From Sipunculus nudus (Eukaryota > Annelida > Sipuncula > Golfingiida > Sipunculidae): 64,000 nucleotides of DNA. The translations under genes were made by a program, and so were the position numbers. Shown piece after piece: positions 10,306 to 22,374 of the stretch (position 1 is its first letter; every line of letters starts with the position of its first letter). The stretch spans positions 10,433,019 through 10,497,018 of the forward strand of contig CM049306.1 in NCBI GenBank assembly GCA_026874595.1. The letters are read 5' to 3'. The notes under the pieces were generated by a model. That model was not told the origin of the DNA, did no database searches, and saw only the letters and a program-made list of their open reading frames with translations.

Positions 10306-11444
10306 GAGGGTAAAAAATACAACAAAGTTATGAGCAACAACTGAAACACGGAGAATGTTCACATGATTGCTCAAAATCAGGCAGATTACCCAAAATACGT
10401 AACTGATGGTTGCCATTTGACAGCTACAGTTCAGAAACTGTACTGTTAACACCTTAGACAACTTGTCAATAGGTTTAGCAAGTTTTGACCTAAGTCAAGG
10501 AGATCTTAATCTCAATAGTAATTATATGTTAGTTATTTAAGAAACAAGGTGTAATAAAAATCCTTAAATAAATTCACAATGGGTATGTGATTTGTTCTTA
10601 TTTCGTAAGTATTGTGTAAATATTGATATTGAAATATTAAATAAATGTGTATACTCAAGGTACAAGAAGCAAACATGGTACCACATATTAGCATGTGTGT
10701 ACAACATTTACGCGTGGTTTGCTAAAATTAAAGGGTCACCTATATTGTTTAGGGTATCAACATATAGTTATGTGTTTTTACAATTAGGCAAGGGATGATA
10801 ATCCCCTGGTTGAGGTAAATTATACTCTTAAAGTGCGACAGTTGATGACAGTGGTTGAATTTGATATTGATAATATGGATTGAACAATGGATTGTCATGT
10901 AATATTTTTTAACACGAGACTTCAGGTTTATTTTATTAAATGTCAGATTCTGGGAATTGTCAAAATTAGTTATTGTAATGATGGGCTAACCGGACTTGTA
11001 TTTGATCATTTTATTGTGAACATCATGTTACTGCACAGGAGAGATTAAAATGGATATTACATCTATGCAGGTATACAGACTTTAAAGGTAGCTATCAAGG
11101 AACTGGATTTATCAAGTGGTTAACAGTCTCAAGTGTACCGGGTGGAGGTTTCAAACAGATCCAGTGTGACATGCTGTTATGGATGCATGTAGCTGTGATA
11201 AAGTAGAGAAAATGAACATACTATTATATGGATCAATGTTTTCCTTTCAGATTGTTGTCATGACCTTGATAATGTTTAATTATAAACAGGAGATGGTATT
11301 TAATTTGGTGCAATACCTCTGTTTCAGTGTTATGGTAATGAAAACATATTTGCTCTCACTGTCAAAACAATGTAGCCAAACTGTTCAAGTAATGACCAAA
11401 TTATGCTATGGTAAAATGGTTATATATGTCACGGGTATTCTGTC
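10306..11444. other. AT-rich spacer
   Basis: Nothing recognised. The plus-strand ORFs at 10592-10798 and 11179-11535 have no domain-like features, and the latter runs into the MITE at 11450. Confidence 0.35.
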
Positions 11445-11449
11445 AGTCA

Positions 11450-11664
11450 CAGAAGCGGATCCAAGGAGGGGGGGGGGGGGGTCCAGGGGGTCCGGACCCC
11501 CCCTCCCTTTTTCATCAGAAACAACGTTTTTTTAAGGGCTTCAGACAAAATTTTGCCGCCTGGACCCCCCTTTTTCAGACCTGAGGACCTTTTTTTTAGG
11601 GTTTTCATTTGTCCTCCTGGGTTGGACCCCCCCCCCCTTTTCCTAAATCCTGTATCCGCCCCTG
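11450..11664. mobile_element. 215-bp MITE with CAG-type inverted ends
   Basis: The left end CAGAAGCGGATCCAAGGAGG and the right end, read on the other strand, CAGGGGCGGATACAGG form terminal inverted repeats. Each runs into a long G or C tract. The 5-bp string AGTCA flanks both sides (11445-11449 and 11665-11669) and is probably a target-site duplication or part of one. The interior is a set of GGACCCCCC-type modules. A relative lies at 54985-55150. CAG ends fit hAT-like elements, which usually make 8-bp duplications, so the superfamily is uncertain. Confidence 0.7.
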
Positions 11665-11669
11665 AGTCA

Positions 11670-13240
11670 TAAGATTGGTTATTCTTCAGCAGTGTTGTTG
11701 AACTGTTCCAGATAATTGCATTTATTACCATTAATAATTAATATACAGTTTTATATCTGTATTGTACGAATGTTCGCAGGTTTACTGTTTAAAACTGTTA
11801 CTTCAAGTTATGTAAATTTCTGGGCACTATTTAATATCATAAGGGACCTACAAAGTGATCCATGGACTCAGCTGAAGCTTTCCTGAAAGGGATTTAAAAT
11901 GTATATGAGAAACCGATGCTGAGCAGAAATGGTATTGTGCTCTGTTATGTTTATTTATAAATATACATGTACCGGTACTTTGAATTAATTAAATGGCATT
12001 GTTTTGCCTTTCACAGTATGTTGTTAGTATGCCCATTTTATTATTTTGTTAGACATGATCCTCGGAAGCTGAGTGAAGTAAATCCTGTTTGCAATAACTT
12101 CTTTGTAAGATCATGAAACTCCGAATGACAATGTATTATTACTCATTGTTTAGCTAGTAGAAAATTTATAACTAATCATTTGATTGTTGTCAAATCTTAA
12201 CACATTTTTGATAAACATTCGCATCATACTGACAACAGGGAAGAGTGTCGGGGCTCCAAAAGAAGGGAAAAACCTCTAACATTTCGGGTACAATGTGTAG
12301 GGTGATATTATATCTGAGACACCTGAGATAAGGTCAAGGCCAGGTTTGGTGCGCTTTAGCAACGGTAGCACGGTCTGTGGTGAAGAGCAAACACCACAAG
12401 TAGTTTTTTTTTTCTTTCCTACAAATAAGTCTATTGTCAGTCACTTTCTTCACGTGAATGAACCTTTCAACTCTTCACAGTCTTCGTTATTCTACAAAAC
12501 TAACCGAGCACGGAACAGTATGCAAACACCTGTGATGCGTAACATTTGTATTTTCATGAAGGAGCCATTTTGAAAATAACTTGAACCCGTCGCAAACAAT
12601 CAATTTCCCTTGTCGTGAGATAAAGTAGACCATGATAGGATAGCTAAAATTAAAATATGTTCTGACAAATTCAGGAATGAGCAAAAAATGCCATTTCACC
12701 TCACAGAGATTGAGCCATCAAAGGTGTACCATCTGCAGATAATCACATGGCAGTCATATATATTATAATATGTCTCATGATCAAATATGTCTGTCAAATT
12801 TGCACTGGTTAAATATATATAAGGAGTAAACACTGATGTGAAGGTCAATGTGTCATTCCCTTTATAAAAAATAATGATGAATAATGAAATAACATTATAT
12901 TTAAAAAAAAAATATTATGTAATATTGATGTTTATTATTGGAATTTTGGGCCTGAGGCTTTTACTCTGGAGTTATTCGAGTATTATATCGATTATAAAGC
13001 ATTGGGTATTGGTATGCTTTACATGAATATGTAAACTTTTCAGGGTTGTTTGTACCTTTGAATGTATACTTGTGTGTGTTTTTTTCTATATTCAGGTTAA
13101 CCAGTGTAAACCTAAGACAAAAATGCCCATAATTCACACCACATTTACGCCTTAACAGTCAAAATGTTAATAAAAAGATACTGTCTAATTTTTCAAATAG
13201 ATGTTATATTAAAAATAAATTTAGCCACTCTACAAAGGTT
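11670..13240. other. AT-rich spacer
   Basis: Nothing recognised. Overlapping small ORFs at 12346-12573 (+) and 12487-12699 (-) show no motif. A 9-base T run and AT tracts are present. Confidence 0.35.
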
Positions 13241-13244
13241 ATTC

Positions 13245-13640
13245 AACCCCCGCGTATCGTAACTGTCACGTAACATGCCATTTTTTTCTGGAATCGTACG
13301 TCAATACTACATGAAGGGGCAGCTGCAGGTTCGGGGACCCGGAATTACGACAAATCATGAGTGCATTTGATCAAGTAGAATACCCCAAATGGCAAGACAA
13401 TTACATTACCTAAATCCTCTATACGTGCACTGGTCACTCACAGTCCGGCTGTGGTGGTCGCGTGAACAGAAACCTCGTTAATCATAGTTTCTTCCAGATC
13501 ACCTTCGGACTGAAATCAGGATTAGTGTAACGCATGCGCATACACCCTTGACAAAGCGCTGGCATTTGTATTTGTTTTTTTCCCCACAAGGGTACACAGT
13601 GTTTACAACAAGAATATAATATATACCCATTCAACTGTAC
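13245..13640. repeat. Dispersed repeat R1, copy 1
   Basis: This stretch is collinear with 16905-17300. Shared strings include ACATGAAGG(G/A)GC(A/G)GCT, GACCCG(G/A)AATTA(C/T)GACAAAT, TAACGCATGCGCA and ACAAGAATATAA. The two copies differ at many positions and by indels, so this is an old repeat of unknown class. Confidence 0.6.
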
Positions 13641-13689
13641 ATTTGCCAACAGCAGTGCTAACTTATCATAAAAAAAAATATTAATATAG

Positions 13690-14015
13690 TTAAAGGTACA
13701 TAAGCGTTCGATGAGAGAATGATTAACCGCAATGCATACCCCGTCCTACGTTTCATAGATTATTAATGCAGATTGGACTGACAAACGGAGCCCAAAGGTA
13801 AAGAGTTGTTTGTTGAGGGGACCCCATATCACTTCAGTAGCAGCGAGGACTTTCAGGTGTTTTATTTACTGTCTCATCATGGGGTCAGTGATGTCATGAA
13901 ATCACGACATGTGTGACGTTACTCTTGCGGGCTCGGACGATGTCAGCACACATATAGACCCGTGTTGGTAGGATGAGCCATGTAATTTTCTCGTATCTAA
14001 ATACGAGGGTGACGT
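13690..14015. repeat. Dispersed repeat R2, copy 1
   Basis: It shares with 29765-30003 the strings AGGTA(C/T)ATAAGCGTTC, CTTGCGGGCTCGG / CCTGCGGGCTCGG, CACCCGTGTTGGTA-type and GATGAGCCAT in the same order. R2 follows R1 closely here, so both may be parts of one larger element. Class unknown. Confidence 0.55.
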
Positions 14016-14477
14016 GTTCAGGGCTCTGTGCTGAAGGTTAAAGTTACACAAGTTGCCTGCTGAAGTTTGTACTAAAAGTCTCCAAAGAACAAGAAAATCA
14101 TTCCCACTTGACAACCGGCAGGTTTTAAAACAGTTTTAAAACAGTCCTTTTTAAAACAGTTTATCCTAAAATCTCCGAGAAAAGGCTTGGTTGGTATGTG
14201 TGTAACTTTGGCAAGGGGAGGGGGATGGTCAATGTAAATACCCCCCCCCCCGAATATTCAGAGAATAATATTTATATATTGCAAAATGAAATATATTAAT
14301 AAATTGAATTGATTGACTTTGGTTCCATTCATAGTTTACTATGAAATTTATATAAACCTGGGTAAGAATTAACTTATACTGAAAACATAATACCTTATTT
14401 TCTAAAATCAATTGTAATATATGTGATATATGTGAAATGTGATTAAGAATATATATTTGAAATGTGTCATGCAATCG

Positions 14478-14492
14478 CTATATATATATATA

Positions 14493-14535
<43 letters not shown>
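14478..14535. repeat. (TA)n microsatellite
   Basis: About 28 TA units with two small interruptions. A short (GT)n and a C tract follow. Confidence 0.95.
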
Positions 14536-14540
<5 letters not shown>

Positions 14541-15003
14541 GGAGTGTGTGTGTGTCCCTGTCATCCCCCCCCCCCCCAAACTGGAAGATAAATTGACGCC
14601 ACTGAATAGATTGCAGCTGAGCAAGCAAGTGTAAACTTCCTCTGACCTGCATAGTTTAATCCCATTGGAGACGCTGCCGGTTGGAAGGACCATAGAAAAA
14701 TGGCTCCGATGTGTACTTAATGTAAAGAGAAGAGTTCCTGACGTTGACGATTACATGTATTGTGATGCTTGGCTGCGGCAAAGTTGTCTAAACGCATTTA
14801 GTAAAGGGTTGAATAAAAATGCGTCATGGAACAAAACACAAGAATGTGATGGCAAAACAATATGAGAACCAAATACTCGAATGAAATGAACTATTAGCAT
14901 AATATACAGTGTTTCAAACACAGAAGTACAGACGAAAACCTTAAAAAATTGGTTAGACAAATTGTAGCAGAGGCAAAGATGCATTGTGGGACAAATGTGG
15001 CAA
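14536..15003. other. Spacer with an unrecognised 66-codon ORF
   Basis: A plus-strand frame at 14665-14865 (starting METLPVGRTIEKWLRC) has a somewhat less AT-rich composition than its neighbours and a normal amino-acid mix, but no motif I know and no clear splice sites. Nothing else is seen. Confidence 0.2.
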
Positions 15004-15785
15004 TATACTCAGACCACTAGAACTAATAAATTATTGATTCTTATAAAAATGATCAGACCACCAGAACGAATAATGATTGATTCTAATAAAAATGATCAGA
15101 CCACTAGAACTAATAATGATTGATTCTAATAAAAATGATCAGACCAGTAGAACAAATAATGATTGATTCTTATAAATATGATCAGACCACTAGAACAAAT
15201 AAAGGCTGATTCTAATAAAAAATGATCAGACCACCAGAACTAATAATGATTGATTCTAATAAAAATGATCAGACCACTAGAACTAATAATGATTGATTCT
15301 AATAAAAATGATCAGACCAACAGAACTAATGATCATTGATTCTAATAAATATGATCAGACCTGTAGAACTAATAATGATTGATTCTTATAAAAATGATAA
15401 TACCACCAGAACTAATAATGATTGGTTCTAATAATAATAATCAGACCACCAGAACTAATAATGATTAATTCTAATAAAAATGATCAGACCACCAGAACTA
15501 ATAATGATTGATTCTAATAAAAATGATCAGACCAGTAGAACTAATAATGATTGATTCTAATAAAAATGATCAGACCACCAGAACTTATAATGATTGATTC
15601 TAATAAAAATGATCAGACCACCAGAACTAATAATGATTGATTCTAATAAAAATGATCAGACCACTAGAACTAATAATGATTGATTCTAATAAAAATGATC
15701 AGACCAACAGAACTAATGATCATTGATTCTAATAAATATGAACAGAACACCAAACCTAATAATGATTGATTCTAATAAAAAATGA
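15004..15785. repeat. 43-44-bp minisatellite, about 18 copies
   Basis: The unit is near GATCAGACCACCAGAACTAA followed by TAATGATTGATTCTAATAAAAAT. Units differ mostly at the ACCA(C/G)(C/T)AG position and in the length of the A run. The block from about 15230 to 15370 resembles that from about 15590 to 15740 (both end with a GAACTAATGATCATTG unit), suggesting a higher-order duplication. The array ends just before a LINE fragment. Confidence 0.9.
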
Positions 15786-15844
15786 CTGTTAATTCTTTAA
15801 TGTTACAGGTTTGGTGATTTGATTGAATAGAGCACTTTTAAGCT

Positions 15845-16690
15845 ATATCCATTCAGAATATAACCCACAAATAGTTTTATTGCAAGTAACATGGCTATTG
15901 GAAACGAAAACAGGTATATCAAGCAAAATTCATAGAGATTACCATTTCACACATATATCGGGTATAGATATACATAAAGATATATTCTAATTGGTAGACC
16001 TCATGGCGGTGTTGCTATTATGTGGCACAATGAAATTGGAAAATATATCAAACCTGTCAAAACGTATAATCATAGGGTAATAGCAGTTATACTTACAAAT
16101 TCCTTATAGTCCTGATCTGATGAAAATATTTTGCCATTTTCGAAGTGAGTTACAGGGAAGTGTAGAAACTATTGGGACTTAGAGGTGAGAGAAAATAAAA
16201 AGAAATCTCTTTTTTTGGCGCAGCATATAGGCCTTATGGCTACAAAATGACAAATTTGAGCACGGGTGGATTGCTGAAATACGCCGTTACACAAGATCAG
16301 TGAATAATTTTGCGGCCACGGCGCGCATAATAGTTCGTCGAGAGATATCTATAAAGGAATTATCGAATGGCAGATTGTATAGCACAAAATAAATCGAGGG
16401 ATTTATGGGACGAATTAATGGATATATGGCATGTATAGCAATCCACCTGTACAAATAGATGCTATTACAAAACCACATGATGTCGCTGATCACTTTAAAT
16501 CAAAATACCACAATCCGTGTGCAGGTGTGTCATTTCCCGTAAAGGAGAAGAACAAAATTAACAATTCAGTGAAAAAGACACACGACATCTTTAACACCAG
16601 TGATTAATCTTGAGAGTTCCGTGCATTAGGTAATCAAACAGCTGAAATTGTAAAAATGATGGCCGGAATCGATTAAATTCTGATCACGCT
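15845..16690 (+). pseudogene. LINE ORF2 endonuclease and linker remnant
   Basis: The plus-strand translation shows VLLQVTWLLETKTG and IGRPHGGVAIMWHNEIGKY (at about 15985-16050), matching the E-x-W-L and GRP-x-GGVAI-x-W region of apurinic-type LINE endonucleases. After an internal loss it continues with EIRRYTRSVNNFAATAR, a basic linker, and ITKPHDVADHFKSKYHNP, the linker that precedes the RT fingers in CR1/L2-like elements. Stops and frameshifts are present and no RT follows. It is an inactive piece of a CR1/L2-type LINE by memory of the family. Confidence 0.65.
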
Positions 16691-16904
16691 AAGAACTGGA
16701 CACCTGAATGTACAAGTATAATAACACTGTTATTTAACGTTATGGTTATAAATGTAGTTGCTTCTGTTATTGTGCTCATCCCCCAAACAAGAGAGGAGAT
16801 TTATCTCTTTCTTTCTTCAAACAATTTATTTCGGCCGAATACAAAAGTTTCAAAATATATGAGTTTATTATCTCAAATTCATTTGTTTTTACACTTGATT
16901 TGTT

Positions 16905-17300
16905 TCTGAGTAAACAAAGTCTACGTGTCTGTTTACATTATTGTGATCACATGGTGTAACATGCCGACTTGTAGGTCATTAGTACATGAAGGAGCGGCTA
17001 CAGGTTGGGCGACCCGAAATTATGACAAATTTTGAGTATAATTTACCAAGTATAATTACCTGTTGCAGGACAATAAAATTACCTAAGATCTCAATATGTG
17101 CAGTGTCCAGTTGTGTTGCTTTCCTGCAGATCGAAATTCCTTTTTGAAATGATAACTTCCTGGTCACTAGCAGAATGGAACTAGGAATGGGATAACGCAT
17201 GCGCACAACCCTGCGACAAATCATTCGACAGTTTTGTTTGTTCTCCTTTTTACAAGTAACATAAATTTATCACATCAAGAATATAACAGTACAATTTATC
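16905..17300. repeat. Dispersed repeat R1, copy 2
   Basis: Partner of 13245-13640, same orientation. The conserved core TAACGCATGCGCA is present in both. Copy 2 is diverged and lacks the GC-rich middle of copy 1. Confidence 0.6.
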
Positions 17301-18270
17301 TTAACACGTAAGCTGACTTAAAAAAAACAGCCATAAATTCATGAATGTGCATCCTGACTTATCGTCAGGGGCTGATTAAGGTGTTGGCTGAGTGAGCTTC
17401 AGCCGGGGGCCCCTGAAATTTATGCAGCCCCCAAAATAATGAAACAAATGTTTGTAAGTAAAACTAATTTTATGCATTTTTTAATGTTAAGTGAACATCA
17501 TCAATCTGTATAAGAATGGAAGGCACATACTGTGGTTGGCTTCATATTCGTGGGGTAAAAATTTCGCCAATTCGTTTTCAGTTTTTCGGGAGGGTTCAAT
17601 TTTCGCGATCTCATGATACAAAAGACCTAGAAACCGTTATTATGGGAATTCATGATATTAATTATTATGAGCCCAAAATCTTATCGACAAAAACATATTT
17701 TTCTTTAAAAACAGAAAATTAGAAAGATCTGATATAATTAAAAAAATATCAATCTCTGAACATTCATGATATTTTTTATTCATCATGTCAACCTTTTACT
17801 GATCCACTTTGCGTTCGATGATTTCACCTCTAATCCACGAGGGGATCATTTTCGCGATAATTCAAAGAGGCAACCACAGTATTATTATAAATTAATTCAA
17901 TATGGTTATGTCAAAAGCCATCAGGATATGAGCAAATGGATGTCAATGCAGGTCGTCAAAAAGTAGATGAAGGTCTCGAGTAGATGAAGATATCCAAGAT
18001 CTATAGACAAGCACCATTTTAGCCAAATACATTGAACCACCCCTTGGATATGTGATAATCACTACACAAACGCACAGACGGACACTACGCGAAAAGGTTT
18101 GCAGGTGGAACCAGTTTCGGGTTTCACTTTTATTTTTGGCGGTTTGTTGTTGTTGTCTCAAGGCAATGAGTATGCATTTAACACTAACAATTTCTTAAAA
18201 TGATACAAATATCTCCCAGGCGATTTTTTTTATTATATATTTAATCTTCTCGGTATCTTCTTAATTTTTA
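17301..18270. other. Spacer with repeat-like pieces
   Basis: At 17349-17412 a string starting CAGGGGCTGATTAAGG and continuing to CAGCCGGGGGCCCC looks like the end of a small DNA element with CAG termini. At 17540-17610 and 17835-17860 TTCG-rich strings (ATTTCGCCAATTCG, ATTTTCGCGATCTC) look like another dispersed repeat. No gene is supported. Confidence 0.3.
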
Positions 18271-18579
18271 TTGCTTGCCGGAAATCTCCGATTTCGGCAT
18301 GCTGGTTGGTCAGTCGCGGATGTCTGTTTGTCTGTTCCCTCTCTACAGGTCGCAATTTTGCAGCAATCACTTTCAAACTTACATAGTTGATGGAAAATTT
18401 AAAATGACAGTAGCCTATTGTTTGGTTAATATAGGTCAAAAGTATACAAAACGGTTTTCTCTTCAAATCTGTGTTACTATTAGTCGTATCTACTTAAACA
18501 GTAGCTCATTTTAATCGTCATTCCAAGGCCTGTCTTCTGGTGTGTAGCTGACTCATTTTGCGGTAACCATGGTAACGCA

Positions 18580-20000
18580 TTTTCGGGGGAACAGTGGCCT
18601 TATTTTTCTTAGTTTGTCAGTTTTAAAGCTACAGAGGTCTAGTTTTTTGCATTAGGTGGCATTCAATAAGTACTAAAAGGTTGCATTACAAGTCTTGTAA
18701 TATCTCGTATAATATATCGTCAAACGAGATATTTCGATATTTCATTAATCTTGCCCTGGAGGTCACAGTGTTACAGGATTCTTTTTGAAACTTACATATC
18801 TAAAGTCCTACACAAGTATCTCGAAATGTTTTATATTTCATTTTTTTAATACGGCCGGTAGGGGGCGCTGGATGCCCACCTCCTAAACATATCATGTTTT
18901 GGCCATATCTCCATAAGCCTCAATTACATAAACTATAGCTTATTTTCTTCCTCTGAGTCTTCTTCATAATCTGGTTTAGTCATCTTGTTACAATTTTGTG
19001 TCACTTTGTCAGTATGTCTGTCTGTTAGTCAGTTGTCCTCAAATTCGCCTGCTTGCTCTTACGTCTTACATATAGTATTCTACAGGCCACAGTTTTGAAG
19101 GAATCCTTTTGAAACTATTATATCCTATGCCTTACAGTAATATCTCGAAACGAATTTTTCATTTTATGGATATGGCCGCTAGGGGCGCTGCACACGACCC
19201 TTCCCAACATATCATTCTTTGGCCATATCTCCATAACTATAAACCTAAATTACAGAAACTATGGCATATTTTTTTCCTCTTGGTCTTTTTCATAACCTGA
19301 GTAAGTCATCTGGTCTCATTCTTGTGTCACCTTGTCAGTTTGTTTGTCTGTTTGTCAGTTGTCCTCAAATTCGCCTGCATGCTGGTTCTTGCGTTTCACC
19401 TATAGCATTCTACAGGCCACAGTTTTGAAAGAATCCTTTTGGAACTAGTACATATGTATTACACTAATATCTCGAAACGTATTTTTCGTTTTCTGGATAT
19501 GGCCGCTAGAGGGCGTAATCGTCCCCATTGCTGGATCATACCACCGAGGAGCCCCCGAAAGGCGCACTAGTTTGTGAGTGAAACACGGCCATTGGGCACG
19601 ACCTTCCCATTAAGCCTGCAGAGCGCTCACCCTGGATGGGGCTGACCGTGAAAAATCTCACCGCCTCGGCTGAGATTCGAACTCACGATCTCCCGGCTTT
19701 GAGTCCTGCGCTCTACCCCTGAGCCACAGAAGCCGGTATAAAATATTATTTTGCCATATCTCCACTAAACTTATTTCCTTCCTCGGATCCTTCTCCATAA
19801 CCAGGTAAAGTCATCTGGTGTCAATCTTGTCTCATATAGTCAGTATGTCTGTCGTTTCGTCATTTGTTGTCAGCTTTGTCTGCCTGATTGTTCTTTTGTC
19901 TGATATGTCATTCTACAGGGCACAACTTCTCAGCAATGGCCCTGAGAATCATTCCATTGATAGAAAACCGACAGTATCTTCTATCTGTTCATCTGTCTAT
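18580..20000. repeat. Tandem repeat with a unit of about 320 bp
   Basis: The string ATGGCCGCTAGGGGGCG and variants occurs at 18851, 19172 and 19499 (spacing 321 and 327). Between them recur CTACAGGCCACAGTTTTGAA, TATCTCGAAACG, ATATCATTCTTTGGCCATAT and TCAGTTGTCCTCAAATTCG, always in the same order. Diverged partial units extend the array to about 18275 and 20000. The third unit is interrupted by a SINE. Several ORFs here are by-products of the repeat. Confidence 0.8.
19516..19736 (-). mobile_element. tRNA-derived SINE, copy 1
   Basis: On the minus strand the element starts CCGGCTTCTGTGGCTCAGGG. It holds a polymerase III A box (TGGCTCAGGGGTAGAGC, 19710-19726) and a B box (GTTCGAATC, 19674-19682) spaced as in a tRNA, followed by about 145 bases of body. 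A second copy at 53938-54158 shares nearly the whole length. The SINE sits in the third unit of the 320-bp tandem array. No clear target duplication is visible. Confidence 0.9.
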
Positions 20001-20802
20001 CATTTCAATTTCCTATGGTCGTCTAGTTTTATTTTTGACCGATGATACTTTGTTGCAAAATGGCTTGTAAGTTCTTGATGAAACAAGGTTGGCCATTCGA
20101 CTTGACCAGACTAGTACAAATATTCATTGGCAGTATATGTTTCTTCAGAAATAAACTTTCTATAGCCTATATTGGCGGAGGTCATGTCTCTGTCTGTTTG
20201 GCTGGGTGTGTACTTTGCTTGTTTTATGTAACTGTTGAGATGGCCATTGAAACAGGGAACTCAAAATGTTGATGAGGCTTATTTTCTTTCTCTAAATACT
20301 GTGTTGTACAAGCTCAATTTTGTCTAACTGCCGTCGAGAAATCAATGCTAAGATGTCACATGAATAAAGTGACCTTATATCGACGGAAAATCACAATTTA
20401 TAGTAAAGAATTCAATATATTAATTCATTGCACAGTATTGAAAAATATAAAGGCCTCTACACTTAATAATAACATGGTGGTGACCGGGCTTTGGAGATTA
20501 TATATGAAGGGAAAATTTAATTGCAACACGTGTTCTTGTGCAAAAAGGAGATACTAAAATTTAAATAGTCTGATGTTACTTTCTGTTGTGTGTTGGCAGG
20601 CACACACACAGAACCGCTAAAGTGTTTCGTAGAAGTAATCGTACATATTTTAAAGAGTTTAGGGCCTACGTCATAATTCTGCGCTATTTCCTACCATTTA
20701 GTTAATCAGCCTGTACCTTTTATCATAGGACAACATCTCACCCTCGTCTAGCCTATTACATTTTTATCACTAATATAAAAAAAAATCTCTATTGCTCTAT
20801 TC

Positions 20803-20881
20803 CAACACGCCTCCTGAAGTCGATCGGGTATCGTAGACCTTTTTTTCTTGCCTTGGGATAATAAAGTTATTCATTCATTAA
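20803..20881 (+). mobile_element. 3' tail of a LINE
   Basis: The sequence ends TTGGGATAATAAAGTTATTC followed by ATTCATTA. A TAATAAAGTTATT string followed by (ATTC)n is the typical 3' end of several CR1/L2-type LINEs in invertebrates. No coding part is attached, so it would be a severely 5'-truncated copy. Confidence 0.5.
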
Positions 20882-22374
20882 AGGAATTATTATTATTCAT
20901 GTTATTATTGGAAAATGACCCTTTGTATCAAGCCACGTACAAGTGTCATTTTCAGGTCTTAGGGAATGGTGAATAAAGCTATTGTAAAAAATACTCTCAA
21001 ACATTTAAAATTTTAAATATTATATTTGGATAATGTACTGTCTCATCATTAAAAGATAAGCAATACCAAGAGGCGCTATGGCCAGGAGATGCAAGACGCA
21101 AACTCCCGCCGTGTATTCAACAATACCCTTGAATCAAACAAAACCAGAATATCATAACTACCATAATTAAAAAAAATAAATAAACGTGTGGCCCCGGCCA
21201 CCACCTACACAGAAATGACCAGCATGGCCAGCTAACGGCACACGACGACACGCCCGAGCGCGTGTGCATGAATACCAAATCCCCCCCCCCCCCACCCGAT
21301 CTTCCCTGTGTATAGCAGTGACCAGCGTGTCAATGGTGAATTCGATTATACATGTATAACGGGACCGCATTCCCATTATACGGCTTTAACTGTGTAAATT
21401 TATTATAATATTGCTTTATTTGGCATAATAAAACGCATTTTAAGTTTTCATAACAGAATTTACAATACAACCACTTATTCTATCAATGCATGGAACTCAA
21501 ATGAACGAATGGAACTGCATCAGTGAATGAATTAATATTAACACTATCCCCAGTTGTAATAGTAACGCTTAATTCACTTATGACCCTTCTAACAGTCAAT
21601 TTCGTCCACACAAAGTCTGGAAAACCCTAAAAAATACATTTAATATATTGAGTATACCGAAAAAGTTCGTTTTATCAGGTTTAAATATAAACCACATTAA
21701 TTTAAAAATTCTTTAATTTTAACTTTATATTTCAATTTCTGTAGAGTAAATGTGTAAACAGATTCATTTACCAAACTTTAATATTTTAAGCTTTCCAAGA
21801 TTAACATAGAATGCCTGCAAAAATATTTTTAAATTTTGCATATTAAAAATCTAAAAAATAAATTTTAAGTTCAAAAGTGCAATCCACTTTATCAGACTTT
21901 TTTCATGAAATTTTATTCACAAAACAATTAAAACTTATCTTTAGCTTGTCAAATGTAATTTATTTGAAATTACTGAAGTGGTAAAAGTAAACAAATATTT
22001 GATATTTTTGATAATTTAGTCATTTAAATTTCTTTTATTGATAATTAGATATAAAGTTTGGTCTCTAAGTATTGTAGATTTAGAAAACTAAAATTATATT
22101 CAGTCAATAAAATTATATTCAGTCCATAAGTATCTGGTTTAAAAGAAAATGCCAAGAACAGGTAAAATATCCACCTATTTCAAAATTTAAGAAATTTAAA
22201 GTTTTTCAGTTTTAAGTTCAAAGGATAGAATAAAGTTGAGTAAAGGCTTATGGTCAACTGTCAAAAAATTATGTCCAACGAGTGTTTTACACAAAGTGTC
22301 GAGAAATTTCCAAAGGATACAATCTGGCATCGCTTTGATTCTTAAAATCTACATGGACTACCATTTTATATAAA
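20882..22374. other. AT-rich spacer
   Basis: Nothing recognised. The minus-strand ORF at 21167-21376 owes its Gly run to a C tract at 21281-21291. The DNA from about 21600 to 22150 is almost pure A/T. Confidence 0.4.

Noticed and set aside
11179-11535. 118-codon plus-strand ORF and the 94-codon minus-strand ORF at 11447-11731
   Set aside because: Both run through the G/C-tract MITE. Their Gly/Pro runs come from homopolymers and the rest has no motif.
15004-15785. CRISPR array in the 43-bp repeat or in the 36/38-bp repeat
   Set aside because: Units are contiguous with no unique spacers, and the surrounding DNA is animal with retroelements and SINEs.
19674-19726. True tRNA gene on the minus strand
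   Set aside because: A and B boxes are good, but the unit continues into a conserved SINE body shared with 53938-54158 and does not form a complete tRNA with a matching acceptor stem.
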